Assembly (NCBI RefSeq): GCF_003752415.1
Contig: NZ_RKHG01000001.1
Coordinates: 2,418,001-2,482,000, forward strand
Length of the DNA stretch: 64,000 bases
Origin: Luteococcus japonicus
Lineage (GTDB): Bacteria; Actinomycetota; Actinomycetes; Propionibacteriales; Propionibacteriaceae
Direction: 5' to 3'
A program made the position numbers and the translations under genes. The notes below the pieces were generated by a model. It was given only the letters and a program-made list of their open reading frames with translations, ran no database searches and was not told the origin of the DNA. Of the stretch, positions 1 to 7,503 are shown piece after piece; position 1 is the stretch's first letter, and each line of letters starts with the position of its first letter.

Positions 1-297
1 CCGATTGCCAATGCGGTCTGGAAGTACGACACCCGTCCCGACGGTGTCTATGGCGAGGTCTACTGGGACCGGCTGCAGCAGCTGTCGCTTGATCTTGGCG
101 ACGATCCCCTGGCCTTCGCCCTGCGGTTCAGCGCCTTCGCGCCGGGTGTCTGCGCGGCCATCATGGGCACCGCAAAGGTCGACAACCTCAGAAAGGCCGT
201 CGCCACAGTGGAACAAGGGCCCCTGCCCGAGGACCAGCTCGCCGACGTCGAGCGCCGCTGGTCCCAGAACGGGCAAGGCTTCGACGGGCAGGTCTGA
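1..297 (+). CDS. Aldo/keto reductase, C-terminal part only (5' end outside window)
   Basis: Frame 1 reads from the window edge to TGA at 295-297 and gives 98 residues. The stretch ending VCAAIMGTAKVDNLRKAV is the usual aldo/keto reductase segment that binds the NADPH 2'-phosphate end, followed by the family's 'GPLPEDQL' tail. Family knowledge: cytosolic TIM-barrel oxidoreductases that reduce carbonyls with NADPH. The active-site tetrad lies upstream of the window, so substrate cannot be guessed. It runs in the same direction as the kinase gene 37 bp downstream. Confidence 0.75.
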   Translation, partial: PIANAVWKYDTRPDGVYGEVYWDRLQQLSLDLGDDPLAFALRFSAFAPGVCAAIMGTAKVDNLRKAVATVEQGPLPEDQLADVERRWSQNGQGFDGQV

Positions 298-334
298 GAC
301 GCAGGCGCCAGCCCCTGCCTCTAGGCTCAACGAT

Positions 335-1066
335 GTGAGCATCCCCAGCCTGCCCCGCGCCATTCCGGAACTCGTACTCCGGGAAGCCGCAGGGCAGCGG
401 GTTGAGGCCGTCTGGACCAATGGATTGGGCGGCACGACATGGCAGATCGGAGAAGGGGAAGATCGGGACTTCATCAAGATGGGTCCCGAGCACCCGGAAT
501 TCGACATTACCGGTGAGATCCAGCGGCTCGACTGGTTGGCGGAATTCCTGCCGGTGCCCTCTCTGGTCAGCTGTGGCTTTGATGACGACGGGGTGTGGAT
601 CAGGACCAAGGGCCTGCCGGGGAGCAATGCCGTCGCTCCGCGGAATGTGACCAATGCCGCGCCCGTCGTTCCCGCACTTGGCCGGGGACTTCGCCGTTTC
701 CACGACGCACTTCCCGTCGACGAATGCCCCTTCGACTGGTCCGTCGAGAGCCGTTCGTCCTTGCTGCGAAATCCATTCGAGGTGAGCATTCCCGCCCCAC
801 GAGCGGAGCATGTGGTGGTCTGCCACGGCGACGCCTGCAATCCCAACTTCCTGATCGGCGACGACGGGGAGGTCAGCGGCTTTGTGGACCTGGGCCGGAC
901 GGGCGTCGCGGACCGCCATGCAGACCTTGCGCCAGCGGTCCTGAGCCTGGGCTGGAACTTCGGTGACGGGTGGACGGACGCCTTCCTGAGTGCCTACTGC
1001 GCGGATGGCCTCACCGTCGACCGGGATCTGCTGGAGCTCTACATCCGCCTGTGGAATGCGGAATAG
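335..1066 (+). CDS. Aminoglycoside 3'-phosphotransferase-like kinase (APH family)
   Basis: 243 residues from a GTG start that follows the stop of the preceding reductase by 37 bp. The kinase-like fold is marked by the Brenner motif HGDACNPN and by FVDLGRTGVADRHADLA, which supplies the Mg-binding Asp and the conserved C-terminal 'GRxGxADRxxDLA' typical of APH(3') enzymes. Family role: ATP-dependent phosphorylation of the 3'-hydroxyl of kanamycin-type aminoglycosides in the cytoplasm. It is about 20 residues shorter than classic APH(3') and has no mobile element beside it, so it may be a chromosomal homologue with another small-molecule substrate. The open frame extends upstream into the reductase gene, but only this part looks like protein. 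Confidence 0.8.
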   Translation: MSIPSLPRAIPELVLREAAGQRVEAVWTNGLGGTTWQIGEGEDRDFIKMGPEHPEFDITGEIQRLDWLAEFLPVPSLVSCGFDDDGVWIRTKGLPGSNAVAPRNVTNAAPVVPALGRGLRRFHDALPVDECPFDWSVESRSSLLRNPFEVSIPAPRAEHVVVCHGDACNPNFLIGDDGEVSGFVDLGRTGVADRHADLAPAVLSLGWNFGDGWTDAFLSAYCADGLTVDRDLLELYIRLWNAE

Positions 1067-1072
1067 CCGACC

Positions 1073-1705
1073 TCACAGACCCAGCAGCGGGCGAAGCTCG
1101 TCGAGGGTGGCGACGGTGTACTCGGCATCGTCGTCCACGGGTGCCTCGGCAGACTCCAGCATGGCGGCGGCCATCCCCGCGCGATGGGCGGCTGTCGCGT
1201 CGATCGGGCGGTCTCCGACGGCCAGGCAGTCCGAAGCCCGCAGCCCGTGCCGCTCCAGGAGCACCTGGTACATCGTCGGGTCGGGCTTGCGGGGGAACCC
1301 GTCGGCGGTGGAGATGAGGTCGTCGACGGCCAGCCCGAGACCGCCGAGCAATGCCGTCGCGCTCACACGATCCCGGTGGGTGACAACCAGGTTGAGCCCT
1401 CGTCCGAGGGCGATGTCCCGCATCAGGGTCTTGGCGCCCGGCATGGACGGTGGGGGGTCGTGTTCCCACAGGTTCTTCAGCTGCTGGTTGGCGCTCTCGA
1501 AAAGACCGATGTCCAGGCCGAAGCGCTCCGAAAGGGCGGCCATTGCCGCGTGCGTGGAGCGGCGCGTCAGCTGCGCCACTTCCTGGACGATTACCTCTCC
1601 ACCGCCGCGGCGAACCACCTCCACGAAGGCGGCGTCCAGCTGTGGGTAGGTGTCGACGAGGGTTCCGCCCAGGTCCCAGAAGACGTTGCGGTACATGGCG
1701 CCCAC
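1073..1705 (-). CDS. HAD-superfamily phosphatase (HAD-IA, phosphoglycolate-phosphatase-like)
   Basis: 210 residues. Motif I near the N-terminus is FWDLGGTLVDT, motif II is the VVTHRD region, and motifs III/IV are PRKPDPTMY and AVGDRPIDATAAHRAGM. In most HAD phosphatases motif I is DxDGT with a second Asp acting as general acid; here that position is Gly, a variant also seen in some HAD-IA proteins, so catalytic efficiency is uncertain. A second start (MYRNVF) lies three codons in. It sits one base after the stop of the acetyltransferase gene on the same strand, so the two are probably one transcript. It converges on the APH gene with a 6-bp gap. Confidence 0.8.
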   Translation of the reverse strand: MGAMYRNVFWDLGGTLVDTYPQLDAAFVEVVRRGGGEVIVQEVAQLTRRSTHAAMAALSERFGLDIGLFESANQQLKNLWEHDPPPSMPGAKTLMRDIALGRGLNLVVTHRDRVSATALLGGLGLAVDDLISTADGFPRKPDPTMYQVLLERHGLRASDCLAVGDRPIDATAAHRAGMAAAMLESAEAPVDDDAEYTVATLDELRPLLGL

Positions 1706-1706
1706 T

Positions 1707-2285
1707 CTACGGGCGCGGGTCGTCTGCGAGGCGGCTGAACAGCACCAGGTCGGTCGGCCCGGCGTGGGTGAATCCGGCGCGACGCATCAGCCCTTCCTCG
1801 ATGAATCCGGCACGACGGGCGACGCCCAGGGAGGCCCCATTCTCCGGCGCCACGTGCGCCTCCACCCGCCCGATGCCCTGGGTGTCCAGCGCCCAGTCCG
1901 TCAGCAGGCGCAAGGCCCTCGTCATCACTCCCTGCCCGCGGCCCCACGGAGCCAGCCAGTACCCGGCCTCGGTCTTCGCGGCCGCCCGGCTGGTCTCCTT
2001 CAGGCCGATCACGCCGACGAAGTCCCCGTCCAGTCGGATGGCGCGCTCGATCCCGTCGCCGCTGTCGAGGCTGTGGTGAGCCATCTGATTGACGTAGAAG
2101 AGCGCATCGTCGTGTGAATAGGGCGTGGGAAGCGGCAGCCAACGTTGGGTCTGCGGGTCATTGCACGCCTCGGCAATCCTGGGGGCATCAAGGACGGTGA
2201 GGGCATCGAGCAGGAGATCTCCATCGCGGAGGACCGCGTCCTCGAAGCGGGGCGGAGCAGACGTGTGCATGCCCCATTCAAGCAC
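1707..2285 (-). CDS. GNAT N-acetyltransferase, RimJ/RimL type
   Basis: 192 residues. The acetyl-CoA-binding motif A is visible as YWLAPWGRGQGVMTRAL (R/Q-x-x-G-x-G/A), followed by the RimJ/L-like RVEAHVAPENGASLGVARRAGF helix pair and a C-terminal DLVLFSRL strand. Family role: transfer of acetyl from acetyl-CoA to a protein N-terminus or small amine; the substrate cannot be read from sequence. Two starts are possible (2285, or Met at 2270). It is the upstream gene of a two-gene unit with the HAD phosphatase and is preceded by a GC-rich hairpin at 2311-2342. Confidence 0.8.
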   Translation of the reverse strand: MLEWGMHTSAPPRFEDAVLRDGDLLLDALTVLDAPRIAEACNDPQTQRWLPLPTPYSHDDALFYVNQMAHHSLDSGDGIERAIRLDGDFVGVIGLKETSRAAAKTEAGYWLAPWGRGQGVMTRALRLLTDWALDTQGIGRVEAHVAPENGASLGVARRAGFIEEGLMRRAGFTHAGPTDLVLFSRLADDPRP

Positions 2286-2310
2286 TGCGCGACGGGTGTG
2301 AATATGACTC

Positions 2311-2342
2311 CGGGCCCGTTGACAGATGTGCCAACGGGCCCG
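2311..2342. terminator. GC-rich hairpin upstream of the acetyltransferase gene
   Basis: Perfect 11-bp arms CGGGCCCGTTG (2311-2321) and CAACGGGCCCG (2332-2342) around a 10-nt loop. There is no T-tract on either side, so termination is only a guess; a boundary element is equally possible. Confidence 0.4.
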
Positions 2343-2362
2343 GGGGGTCAGTGCCGATGATC

Positions 2363-2507
2363 ATTCCCCCGAAATCTCATCGACCGTGTTCAAGGTCCGG
2401 ACCAATTCCCCCGAAGCGGCCCGGTGGCCACCGTCTTCCCCCGAATTGGATGTCCTGGAATCCCTTCCCCCCCAATGGATTCCTGCAGTTCATGATCCCC
2501 CGATCAC
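2363..2507. repeat. Periodic TTCCCCCGAA motif array (possible IS21-type end)
   Basis: The 10-bp word TTCCCCCGAA begins at 2364, 2406 and 2436. Degenerate versions follow at 2465 and 2495, giving steps of 42, 30, 29 and 30 bp. No gene covers the array. Several bound protein subunits spaced three helical turns apart would explain it. IS21-family ends carry comparable multiple internal repeats, so a relic transposon end is my leading reading, but no transposase gene is left beside it. Confidence 0.45.
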
Positions 2508-2523
2508 TGACTGCGACATGTAG

Positions 2524-3156
2524 TTGGGATTGCGGGGTGCTGCGGGGCATCATGGGGCCCGACACGAGCACGGGAGGCCCATCATCGCCTGGAAGTGGTT
2601 GGAGACCGACGCCGAGACCGCGGCCAAGCGGCTGCTGGGTTGTGAACTCGTCCATGAGGTCGAGGGGCACCGCCTGCGCGTGCGCATCGTCGAGACAGAG
2701 GCCTACGACGAGGCCGATCCCGCCAGTCATAGCCACCGCGGCCGCACGGCGCGCAATGACGCCATGTTCCTGTCCGCTGGCCATGCCTACGTCTACCTGA
2801 TCCACGGACTGCACCACTGCATGAACGTCGTTGCCGGGTTCGAGGGGCACGGCTGCGGAGTGCTGATCCGTGCGGCCGAGCCGCTGGAAGGCCTGGCGGA
2901 GATGGAACGGCGTCGAGGTCGCGGTGGGGCTGAGCTGACCAATGGCCCCGGCAAGCTCTGCCAGGCGATGGGGATCACCCTGCCGATGCGGGGGCATGAT
3001 CTTGGCGAGCCGCCCTTGATCTTGATCAGGAGGTCACCAGTCGACCAAGATCAAATTGTTGTGACAAGGCGCGTCGGAATCGCGAAGAATGCCGACGCAC
3101 CCCGCCGCTTCTATCTGCGCGGCGATCCGTGGGTGTCTCGGCCCTGGACCACCTGA
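2524..3156 (+). CDS. 3-methyladenine DNA glycosylase (AAG/MPG family)
   Basis: 210 residues counting from a TTG start; the true N-terminus may be later, since the family-like part begins near WKWLETDAETAAKRLLG. The catalytic motif RIVETEAYDEADPASHSHRG contains the Glu that activates water, followed by TARNDAMF, YVYLIHGLHHCMNVV and LTNGPGKLCQAMGI, the normal order for the family. Role: removes alkylated purines (3-methyladenine, hypoxanthine) in base-excision repair. Length is normal and the gene looks intact. The upstream 150 bp are the C-rich repeat array rather than a clear promoter, which may mean that the original promoter was displaced. Confidence 0.88.
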   Translation: MGLRGAAGHHGARHEHGRPIIAWKWLETDAETAAKRLLGCELVHEVEGHRLRVRIVETEAYDEADPASHSHRGRTARNDAMFLSAGHAYVYLIHGLHHCMNVVAGFEGHGCGVLIRAAEPLEGLAEMERRRGRGGAELTNGPGKLCQAMGITLPMRGHDLGEPPLILIRRSPVDQDQIVVTRRVGIAKNADAPRRFYLRGDPWVSRPWTT

Positions 3157-3159
3157 GGA

Positions 3160-3412
3160 TCACTCGGCGGTCTGGCCGCCCATCGCGTTGTGGCCCGGCC
3201 GGGGGAGCAGACCAACATGCGGGTGCGGCTGGTACGGCTCCTCCAGATAGCTGGTCCTCGTCGGTGAGCTGAAGGTCCAGAGCGCGTACGGCGTCGTCGA
3301 CGCGGCTGGGCTTCGAGCAACCGACGATCGGTGCCTCGACGCCACGCGCCCAGTGCCATGCCAACGCCCCGGCGTGCACGTGCACGCTGTGCCGACGTGC
3401 TGGATCGACTCT
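3160..3412 (-). pseudogene. Aldo/keto reductase remnant, C-terminal third, frameshifted
   Basis: Two reading frames on the minus strand join into one recognisable tail. One frame gives WHWARGVEAPIVGCSKPSR followed by VDDAVRALDLQLTDED. After a frameshift near 3250 another frame gives YLEEPYQPHPHVGLL and continues to a stop at 3160. Together these match the cofactor-binding end and 'LEEPYxPHP' tail of aldo/keto reductases. The N-terminal two thirds are missing, replaced by the Doc-like gene that starts at 3417. A decayed gene cut by a past rearrangement. Confidence 0.65.
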
Positions 3413-3416
3413 GGCA

Positions 3417-3779
3417 GTGACCGAATACCTGTCGCTGGAGGACCTGCTCGGCCTCATTGGCGAGCTGGGTGTCGGACCGCTGCGCGACCTGGGGCTCTTG
3501 GACTCGGCTGCCCAGCGTCCCAGGACGAGTCTGTGGGGTCGTGAGGCGTGCCCGAGCCTGGACGAGAAGACTGCTGCGCTGTTGGAATCGCTGGTCCGCA
3601 ACGATCCTCGGGTGGACGGAAACAAGCGCCTGGGGTGGCTCGCCACGATCGTCCTCCTCGACATCAATGGCGTGTGGGTCGAGGCGCCCGATGACGACGC
3701 CTACGACTTGGTCATCGAGGTGGCCAGCGGACGCCTGTCACTCGCCGAGATTGCCGAAGTGCTTGCCCGCTGGCGCTAG
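3417..3779 (+). CDS. Doc-like (Fic fold) toxin with altered catalytic motif
   Basis: 120 residues from GTG. The Fic/Doc core appears as VRNDPRVDGNKRLGWLA, followed by LLDINGVWVEAPDDDAYDLVIEVASG, the usual Doc C-terminal helices. Family role: Doc phosphorylates elongation factor Tu and halts translation until neutralised by a Phd-type antitoxin. The family motif begins HxFx(D/A)xNKR; here the His codon position is GAT (Asp), one base from CAT. Loss of this His abolishes activity in characterised Doc/Fic proteins, so this copy is probably inactive or tolerated without its antitoxin. No Phd-like gene lies upstream, where a reductase fragment sits instead. Confidence 0.75.
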   Translation: MTEYLSLEDLLGLIGELGVGPLRDLGLLDSAAQRPRTSLWGREACPSLDEKTAALLESLVRNDPRVDGNKRLGWLATIVLLDINGVWVEAPDDDAYDLVIEVASGRLSLAEIAEVLARWR

Positions 3780-3960
3780 ATCAACGCGGCAGATGCGTGT
3801 GTTCAATCGGATGCGGCGTCTCAGGTGGCCAACACGCCTTGCCCACCCGAGAAGGTGACTCCTGGGATTGTGAAGTCGCGGGTGATTTCGCGATATCCAA
3901 GGTGTGCGTGAAGGAGGCGTATCCATTGGAACTCTGAGAATTTCGTAATACAGTCTCTGC

Positions 3961-4206
3961 ATGGAGGCGATCAACGGAGTGCCCGTCACCGAGGACATGA
4001 TCCAGGCTTGGGCCGACGAGGCCGAGCGTGGCTACGACATCGACGCGCTCCGCAAGCGTGGGCGCAAGCCCAAGGGCGATGGTCCTGCCAGGGTGGTGCC
4101 TGTGCGTCTCGATGACTCACTCGTGAGGGCGCTTGATGCCCGTGCCGAGGAGGACAAGACCAGCCGTTCTGACGTGATCCGCGCGGCCATACGCGCCTAC
4201 CCCTGA
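3961..4206 (+). CDS. Ribbon-helix-helix antitoxin, 3' end altered by IS insertion
   Basis: 81 residues. The C-terminal half PVRLDDSLVRALDARAEED plus TSRSDVIRAAIRAY is a clear ribbon-helix-helix DNA-binding domain, and the N-terminal half (INGVPVTEDMIQAWADEAE) is typical of actinobacterial RHH antitoxins. Its usual partner, a small BrnT-like toxin, is found at 5710 on the far side of an IS3 element. The current last codons (CCC TGA) come from the IS. Joining the TAC at 4198-4200 to the sequence after the IS restores a C-terminus AYVA and a GTGA overlap with the toxin start. Antitoxin function is probably kept because only the last residues changed. Confidence 0.8.
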   Translation: MEAINGVPVTEDMIQAWADEAERGYDIDALRKRGRKPKGDGPARVVPVRLDDSLVRALDARAEEDKTSRSDVIRAAIRAYP

Positions 4207-4241
4207 TTGGCAAGCTGGTTGTGAGTCAGGGAGGTGCCGTG

Positions 4242-4622
4242 ATGATTGAGCAGCGGACCGCGAGGGAGCGGGCGGAGTTGGTGGCTGAGTACTTGGTGTT
4301 GCCGCAGGGGTCGAAGGGGCGGTGGCTGGATGAGCATGGGGTTTCCCAGCGGCGGATGCAGTCGTGGCGTCGGCAGTACTTGTATGGGGACTTGGAGTTG
4401 GGGTTGGAGCCTCGCGATACTGCGCGTATGAGTGCCACGGATGGGGCGGAGTTCGCCCGGTTGAAGGCGCAGTTGGCCATCGAGCGTCAGGCTCGTGAGG
4501 AAGAGGCGCGGCAGGCTCGGGAGCAGATCGAGTCGTTGACCCGGGCCAATGATGCGTTGGGAAAAGCTATCGGGCTCTTGCAGCAGCTGTCCGTCAGGCA
4601 GGGGCCCACCAACGGCGAGTGA
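4242..4622 (+). CDS. IS3-family transposase OrfA (helix-turn-helix)
   Basis: 126 residues from the ATG at 4242, which has GGGAGG eight bases upstream; a GTG at 4221 is a weaker option. The N-terminal half (ERAELVAEYLVLPQGSKGRW, HGVSQRRMQSWRRQY) is a helix-turn-helix, and the C-terminal half is a leucine/charge-rich coiled coil (ARLKAQLAIERQAREEEARQ), used in IS3 elements for subunit contact. The stop overlaps the GTG start of orfB in a GTGA, so OrfB may be made by re-initiation or a frameshift fusion. Confidence 0.8.
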   Translation: MIEQRTARERAELVAEYLVLPQGSKGRWLDEHGVSQRRMQSWRRQYLYGDLELGLEPRDTARMSATDGAEFARLKAQLAIERQAREEEARQAREQIESLTRANDALGKAIGLLQQLSVRQGPTNGE

Positions 4623-5692
4623 CGGGGCAGGTCAGCGCCGAGCAGGAGCGGTTCTTGGCGGCCGAACAGGCGCTGGTGGACGACCTGCGCCAGGCGGGTT
4701 GGAGCCTGCGGCGATCGTTGTCGGTGATCGGGTTGTCGCGTTCGTCGTGGCACTACCGCAGTCATCCCCGTCCCGGGATCGCCAGCCCGACACCACACCG
4801 GGGGCGGGCCTACCCGAACCGGGTCGGGGAGCAGGACCAGCAGCGCATCATCGGCCTGTTGCGCTCGGCGGCGCAGCAGGGAATCAGCGCGTATCAGGCG
4901 TGGTTCGACGCGTTGGACGCCGGGGATCCGGTGGCGTCGTTGTCGACCTGGTACCGCATCGCCCGCGCCGAACGGATCCGTTGCACCACTGCTCGACGTT
5001 CCCGCAAGCGCTCGTCGGCGATGCCGCAGTGGCATGCCACCGGCCCCAACCAGGTGTGGTGCTGGGACATCACCAAGCTGCCCGGCCGGTACAAGGGCCA
5101 ATGGTTCAACCTGTATGCCGTCATTGACGTGTTCTCCCGCCGGATCATGGCTTGGCGTGTCGAGGACTGCGAGGATGACCAGCTGGCTGCCGACATGTTC
5201 ACCACCGCATTCACCACGCACGGCGTCCATCCCCGCATCGTCCACTCCGATGGAGGTCCGTCGATGATGTCCGACGAACTCGCCCGCGTGTTCCGCGCGA
5301 TGGGCATCACCCGCTCCCGCAACCGGCCGCGGGTCTCCAACGACAACCCCCACATGGAGTCATGGTTCAAGACCGCGAAGTACCACCGTGACTGGCCCGG
5401 ATACTTCACCGACCTCGACGCCGCCCGGTCTTGGGCCGCACGTCGGGTCACCGACTACAACCAGCACCACGCCCACTCATCCCTGGCCGGCCACACGCCC
5501 CAGTCGGTTCACGACGGCACCTGGCACCAGGTCCACCACCGACGCCAAGCCACTCTTGAGGCCCTCGCCCACCGATATCCCCAACGATTCACTCAGCCAC
5601 CCCACCTGGCCACACCACCCGCACATGCCTGGCTCAACCCCGACGGCATCCTCGACGAGCAAACCCGCCGCGAGTGTCTCCACACAGGTTGA
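4619..5692 (+). CDS. IS3-family transposase OrfB (DDE integrase)
   Basis: 357 residues. The rve-type catalytic core shows VWCWDITKLPG (first Asp), VHSDGGPSMMSDELARVF (second Asp) and RVSNDNPHMESWFKT (Glu, with the conserved 'DNPxxES/AxFKT' block), and ends with the HHAHSSLAGHTPQSVH strand common in this group. Role: cuts and rejoins the IS ends through a circular intermediate. The reading frame is intact, so the element may still be mobile. It is related to, but clearly different from, the second IS3 element at 10-11.6 kb. Confidence 0.9.
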   Translation: MTGQVSAEQERFLAAEQALVDDLRQAGWSLRRSLSVIGLSRSSWHYRSHPRPGIASPTPHRGRAYPNRVGEQDQQRIIGLLRSAAQQGISAYQAWFDALDAGDPVASLSTWYRIARAERIRCTTARRSRKRSSAMPQWHATGPNQVWCWDITKLPGRYKGQWFNLYAVIDVFSRRIMAWRVEDCEDDQLAADMFTTAFTTHGVHPRIVHSDGGPSMMSDELARVFRAMGITRSRNRPRVSNDNPHMESWFKTAKYHRDWPGYFTDLDAARSWAARRVTDYNQHHAHSSLAGHTPQSVHDGTWHQVHHRRQATLEALAHRYPQRFTQPPHLATPPAHAWLNPDGILDEQTRRECLHTG

Positions 5693-5709
5693 CAGCTTCC
5701 GTACGTCGC

Positions 5710-5949
5710 GTGAAGATCAACCCGCCGGCACTAAAACACGGCATCGCCGAGGCCGACATCCTGCACGCCCTGGCCCACCGCGCCTACGGGAGCGAGCCAG
5801 ATGACGACATGCCAGCCAAGCAGTTCGTCTTGGGATTCGACAGCCATGGACGCCTACTGGAACTCTCGGTGCTGACCTTCGACAGCGGCAACCAGCTGGT
5901 GATCCAGGCCATGAAGGCTCGGCGTCATTTCCGCAGCCTCCTCGATTGA
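5710..5949 (+). CDS. BrnT-like small toxin, separated from its antitoxin by an IS
   Basis: 79 residues from GTG at 5710 (VKINPPALKHGI). The pattern 'ALKHGIxxxDxxHA ... FVLGFDSHGRLLELSVLTFDSG ... VIQAMKARRHF' matches small RNase-like toxins that pair with RHH antitoxins in actinomycetes; function is inferred from that pairing. The matching antitoxin is at 3961-4206. The IS placed 1.5 kb between them and removed the translational coupling and the native ribosome-binding site, so the toxin may be silent or driven from the IS. Only a short gap separates it from the IS256 copy downstream. Confidence 0.7.
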   Translation: MKINPPALKHGIAEADILHALAHRAYGSEPDDDMPAKQFVLGFDSHGRLLELSVLTFDSGNQLVIQAMKARRHFRSLLD

Positions 5950-5986
5950 GGCATTCGTGGTGGGACGCATTGCAGCGCAGATTGCC

Positions 5987-7392
5987 GGTCAAGTCCCGGC
6001 ACGTGGTGTAACTGTTCGTGATCCTGTGCGCGGTTAGCTGGTGAGTGCTGGCATCTGGGGTTCCTCTGGTTGGGGTTGGTGGGTGGTGGTGAGGGTCATG
6101 CGGCTCCTGGCGAGGACTTCGAGGCCGAGGTAGCGGCGGCCTTCGGCCCATTCGTCGGTTTGCTCGGCCAGGACGGCGCCGACGAGCCGGACGATCGCGG
6201 CCCTGTTGGGGAAGATCCCCACGGAATCGGTTCGGCGCCGGATCTCTCGGTTGAGGCGTTCGGTGGGGTTGTTCGACCAGATCTGCTGCCAGACCTCGAC
6301 GGGGAACCGGGTGAACGCGAGGATGTCGGTCCGGGCAGCGTCGAGGTGGTCGGTGACCTCGGGCAGCTTCTCGGTGGTGTAGTCCAGCAGCCGGTCGAAC
6401 TGGGCCTGGACACTGGCCGCGTCGGGCTGGTCGTAGACGGAGTGGAGCATCGCCTTCACCGCGGGCCAGAGGCTTTTCGGGGTGATGGCCATCAGGTTCG
6501 CCGCGTAGTGGGTGCGGCAGCGTTGCCAGCTGGCCCCGGGCAGGTTCGCCGCGGCAGCTTCCACGAGTCCTTGGTGGGCGTCGGAGGTGACCAGGCGGAC
6601 CCCGCAGAGTCCTCGGGCGACCAGGTCGGCGAAGAACTCGTTCCAGGCCGGGCCGGTCTCGCTGGTCGCGACACGCATCCCGAGGACTTCGCGATGCCCG
6701 TCCGCGTTGACGCCGGTGGCGAGCATCACCACCGAGTTGATCACGCGGCCGCCCTCGCGGACCTTCATGGTCAACGCGTCGGCAGCGATGAAGGTGAACG
6801 GCCCAGCCTCTGTCAGGGAACGGTGGCGGAACTGCTCGACGTGCTCATCGAGCTCAGTGGCCATTCGACTGACCTGGGACTTCGACAACCGGTCGATGCC
6901 GAGGGTCTTGACCAGTTTGTCCATGCGTCGGGTGGAGACACCGGCGAGGTAGCAATCGGCGACCACCGTGATCAGGGCTGATTCGGCGCGCTTGCGGCGT
7001 TCCATCAGCCAGTCCGGGAAGTAGCTGCCGGTGCGCAGTTTCGGGACCTGCAGGTCGATGGTGCCGGCGCGGGTGTCCAGAGCTCGGTGGCGGTAGCCGT
7101 TGCGTTGCGCGAGCCGTCCTGGGGTGGGCTGGTTGTACTCGGCGCCAACCACCGCGTCAGCGTCGGCGGAGAGCAGGGCGTTCAGCATGGTCTGCAACAG
7201 GCTGCGCATCATGTCGGGCGATGCCTCGGTGAGCAGCTCGCCAAGAACGGCAGCGGGGTCGACAATGTGTGGAGCGGTCATCGTGATGATCCCTTCGAGG
7301 GTGCTGTGAGAGGTGAACTCGAGGATCACGCGATGACCGCCCTGTCGTCCAGAGCCAACCACCACGGTTACACCACTATGAGGGACTCAACT
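5987..7392 (-). mobile_element. IS256-family element copy 1 (1406 bp) with 8-bp target duplication
   Basis: Ends are defined by comparison with the second copy at 11637-13042: identity begins at GGTCAAGTCCCGGCACGTGG and ends at GAGGGACTCAACT. These termini are imperfect inverted repeats of each other, sharing GTCCC and GTGGTGTAAC. The 8-bp sequence AGATTGCC flanks both sides (5979-5986 and 7393-7400), the duplication length expected for IS256. This shows that copy 1 inserted by itself as a simple transposition. Confidence 0.9.
6034..7281 (-). CDS. IS256-family (mutator-type) transposase, copy 1
   Basis: 415 residues from the ATG at 7281; the frame is open 28 codons further up. Catalytic-core landmarks are TFIAADALTMKVREGGRV (first Asp), RLVTSDAHQGLVEA (second Asp), SWQRCRTHYAANLM, and WSNNPTERLNREIRRRTDSVGIFPN, the mutator-family signature carrying the Glu. 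It differs from copy 2 at only three residues (two Thr/Ala and one Pro/Leu, in the segment between the second Asp and the signature). Cut-and-paste or replicative IS256 transposition with 8-9 bp duplications is known for the family. Confidence 0.93.
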   Translation of the reverse strand: MTAPHIVDPAAVLGELLTEASPDMMRSLLQTMLNALLSADADAVVGAEYNQPTPGRLAQRNGYRHRALDTRAGTIDLQVPKLRTGSYFPDWLMERRKRAESALITVVADCYLAGVSTRRMDKLVKTLGIDRLSKSQVSRMATELDEHVEQFRHRSLTEAGPFTFIAADALTMKVREGGRVINSVVMLATGVNADGHREVLGMRVATSETGPAWNEFFADLVARGLCGVRLVTSDAHQGLVEAAAANLPGASWQRCRTHYAANLMAITPKSLWPAVKAMLHSVYDQPDAASVQAQFDRLLDYTTEKLPEVTDHLDAARTDILAFTRFPVEVWQQIWSNNPTERLNREIRRRTDSVGIFPNRAAIVRLVGAVLAEQTDEWAEGRRYLGLEVLARSRMTLTTTHQPQPEEPQMPALTS

Positions 7393-7503
7393 AGATTGCC
7401 ATCAAGGCCAAGTCCCACTCATGGTTGTTCGCCCGTATAGACAACGGTGCTGGACGTCTGCTGGCAACGCCATCGCCTTCTGTCCCTCCACACACGACCT
7501 TCG

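Larger units (their letters stand above)
4201..5701 (+). mobile_element. IS3-family insertion sequence, 1501 bp, inside a toxin-antitoxin operon
   Basis: The element carries orfA and orfB with the overlapping layout of the IS3 family. Bounds were set by a candidate 3-bp target duplication, TAC at 4198-4200 and 5702-5704, which when collapsed rebuilds the toxin-antitoxin junction. The ends share AAGCTG close to each terminus in inverted orientation, but the terminal repeats are poor, so the exact ends are approximate by a few bases. Confidence 0.7.

Noticed and set aside
2363-2507. The TTCCCCCGAA array as a CRISPR array
   Set aside because: The repeated unit is only 10 bp, steps vary from 29 to 42 bp, and there are no cas genes.
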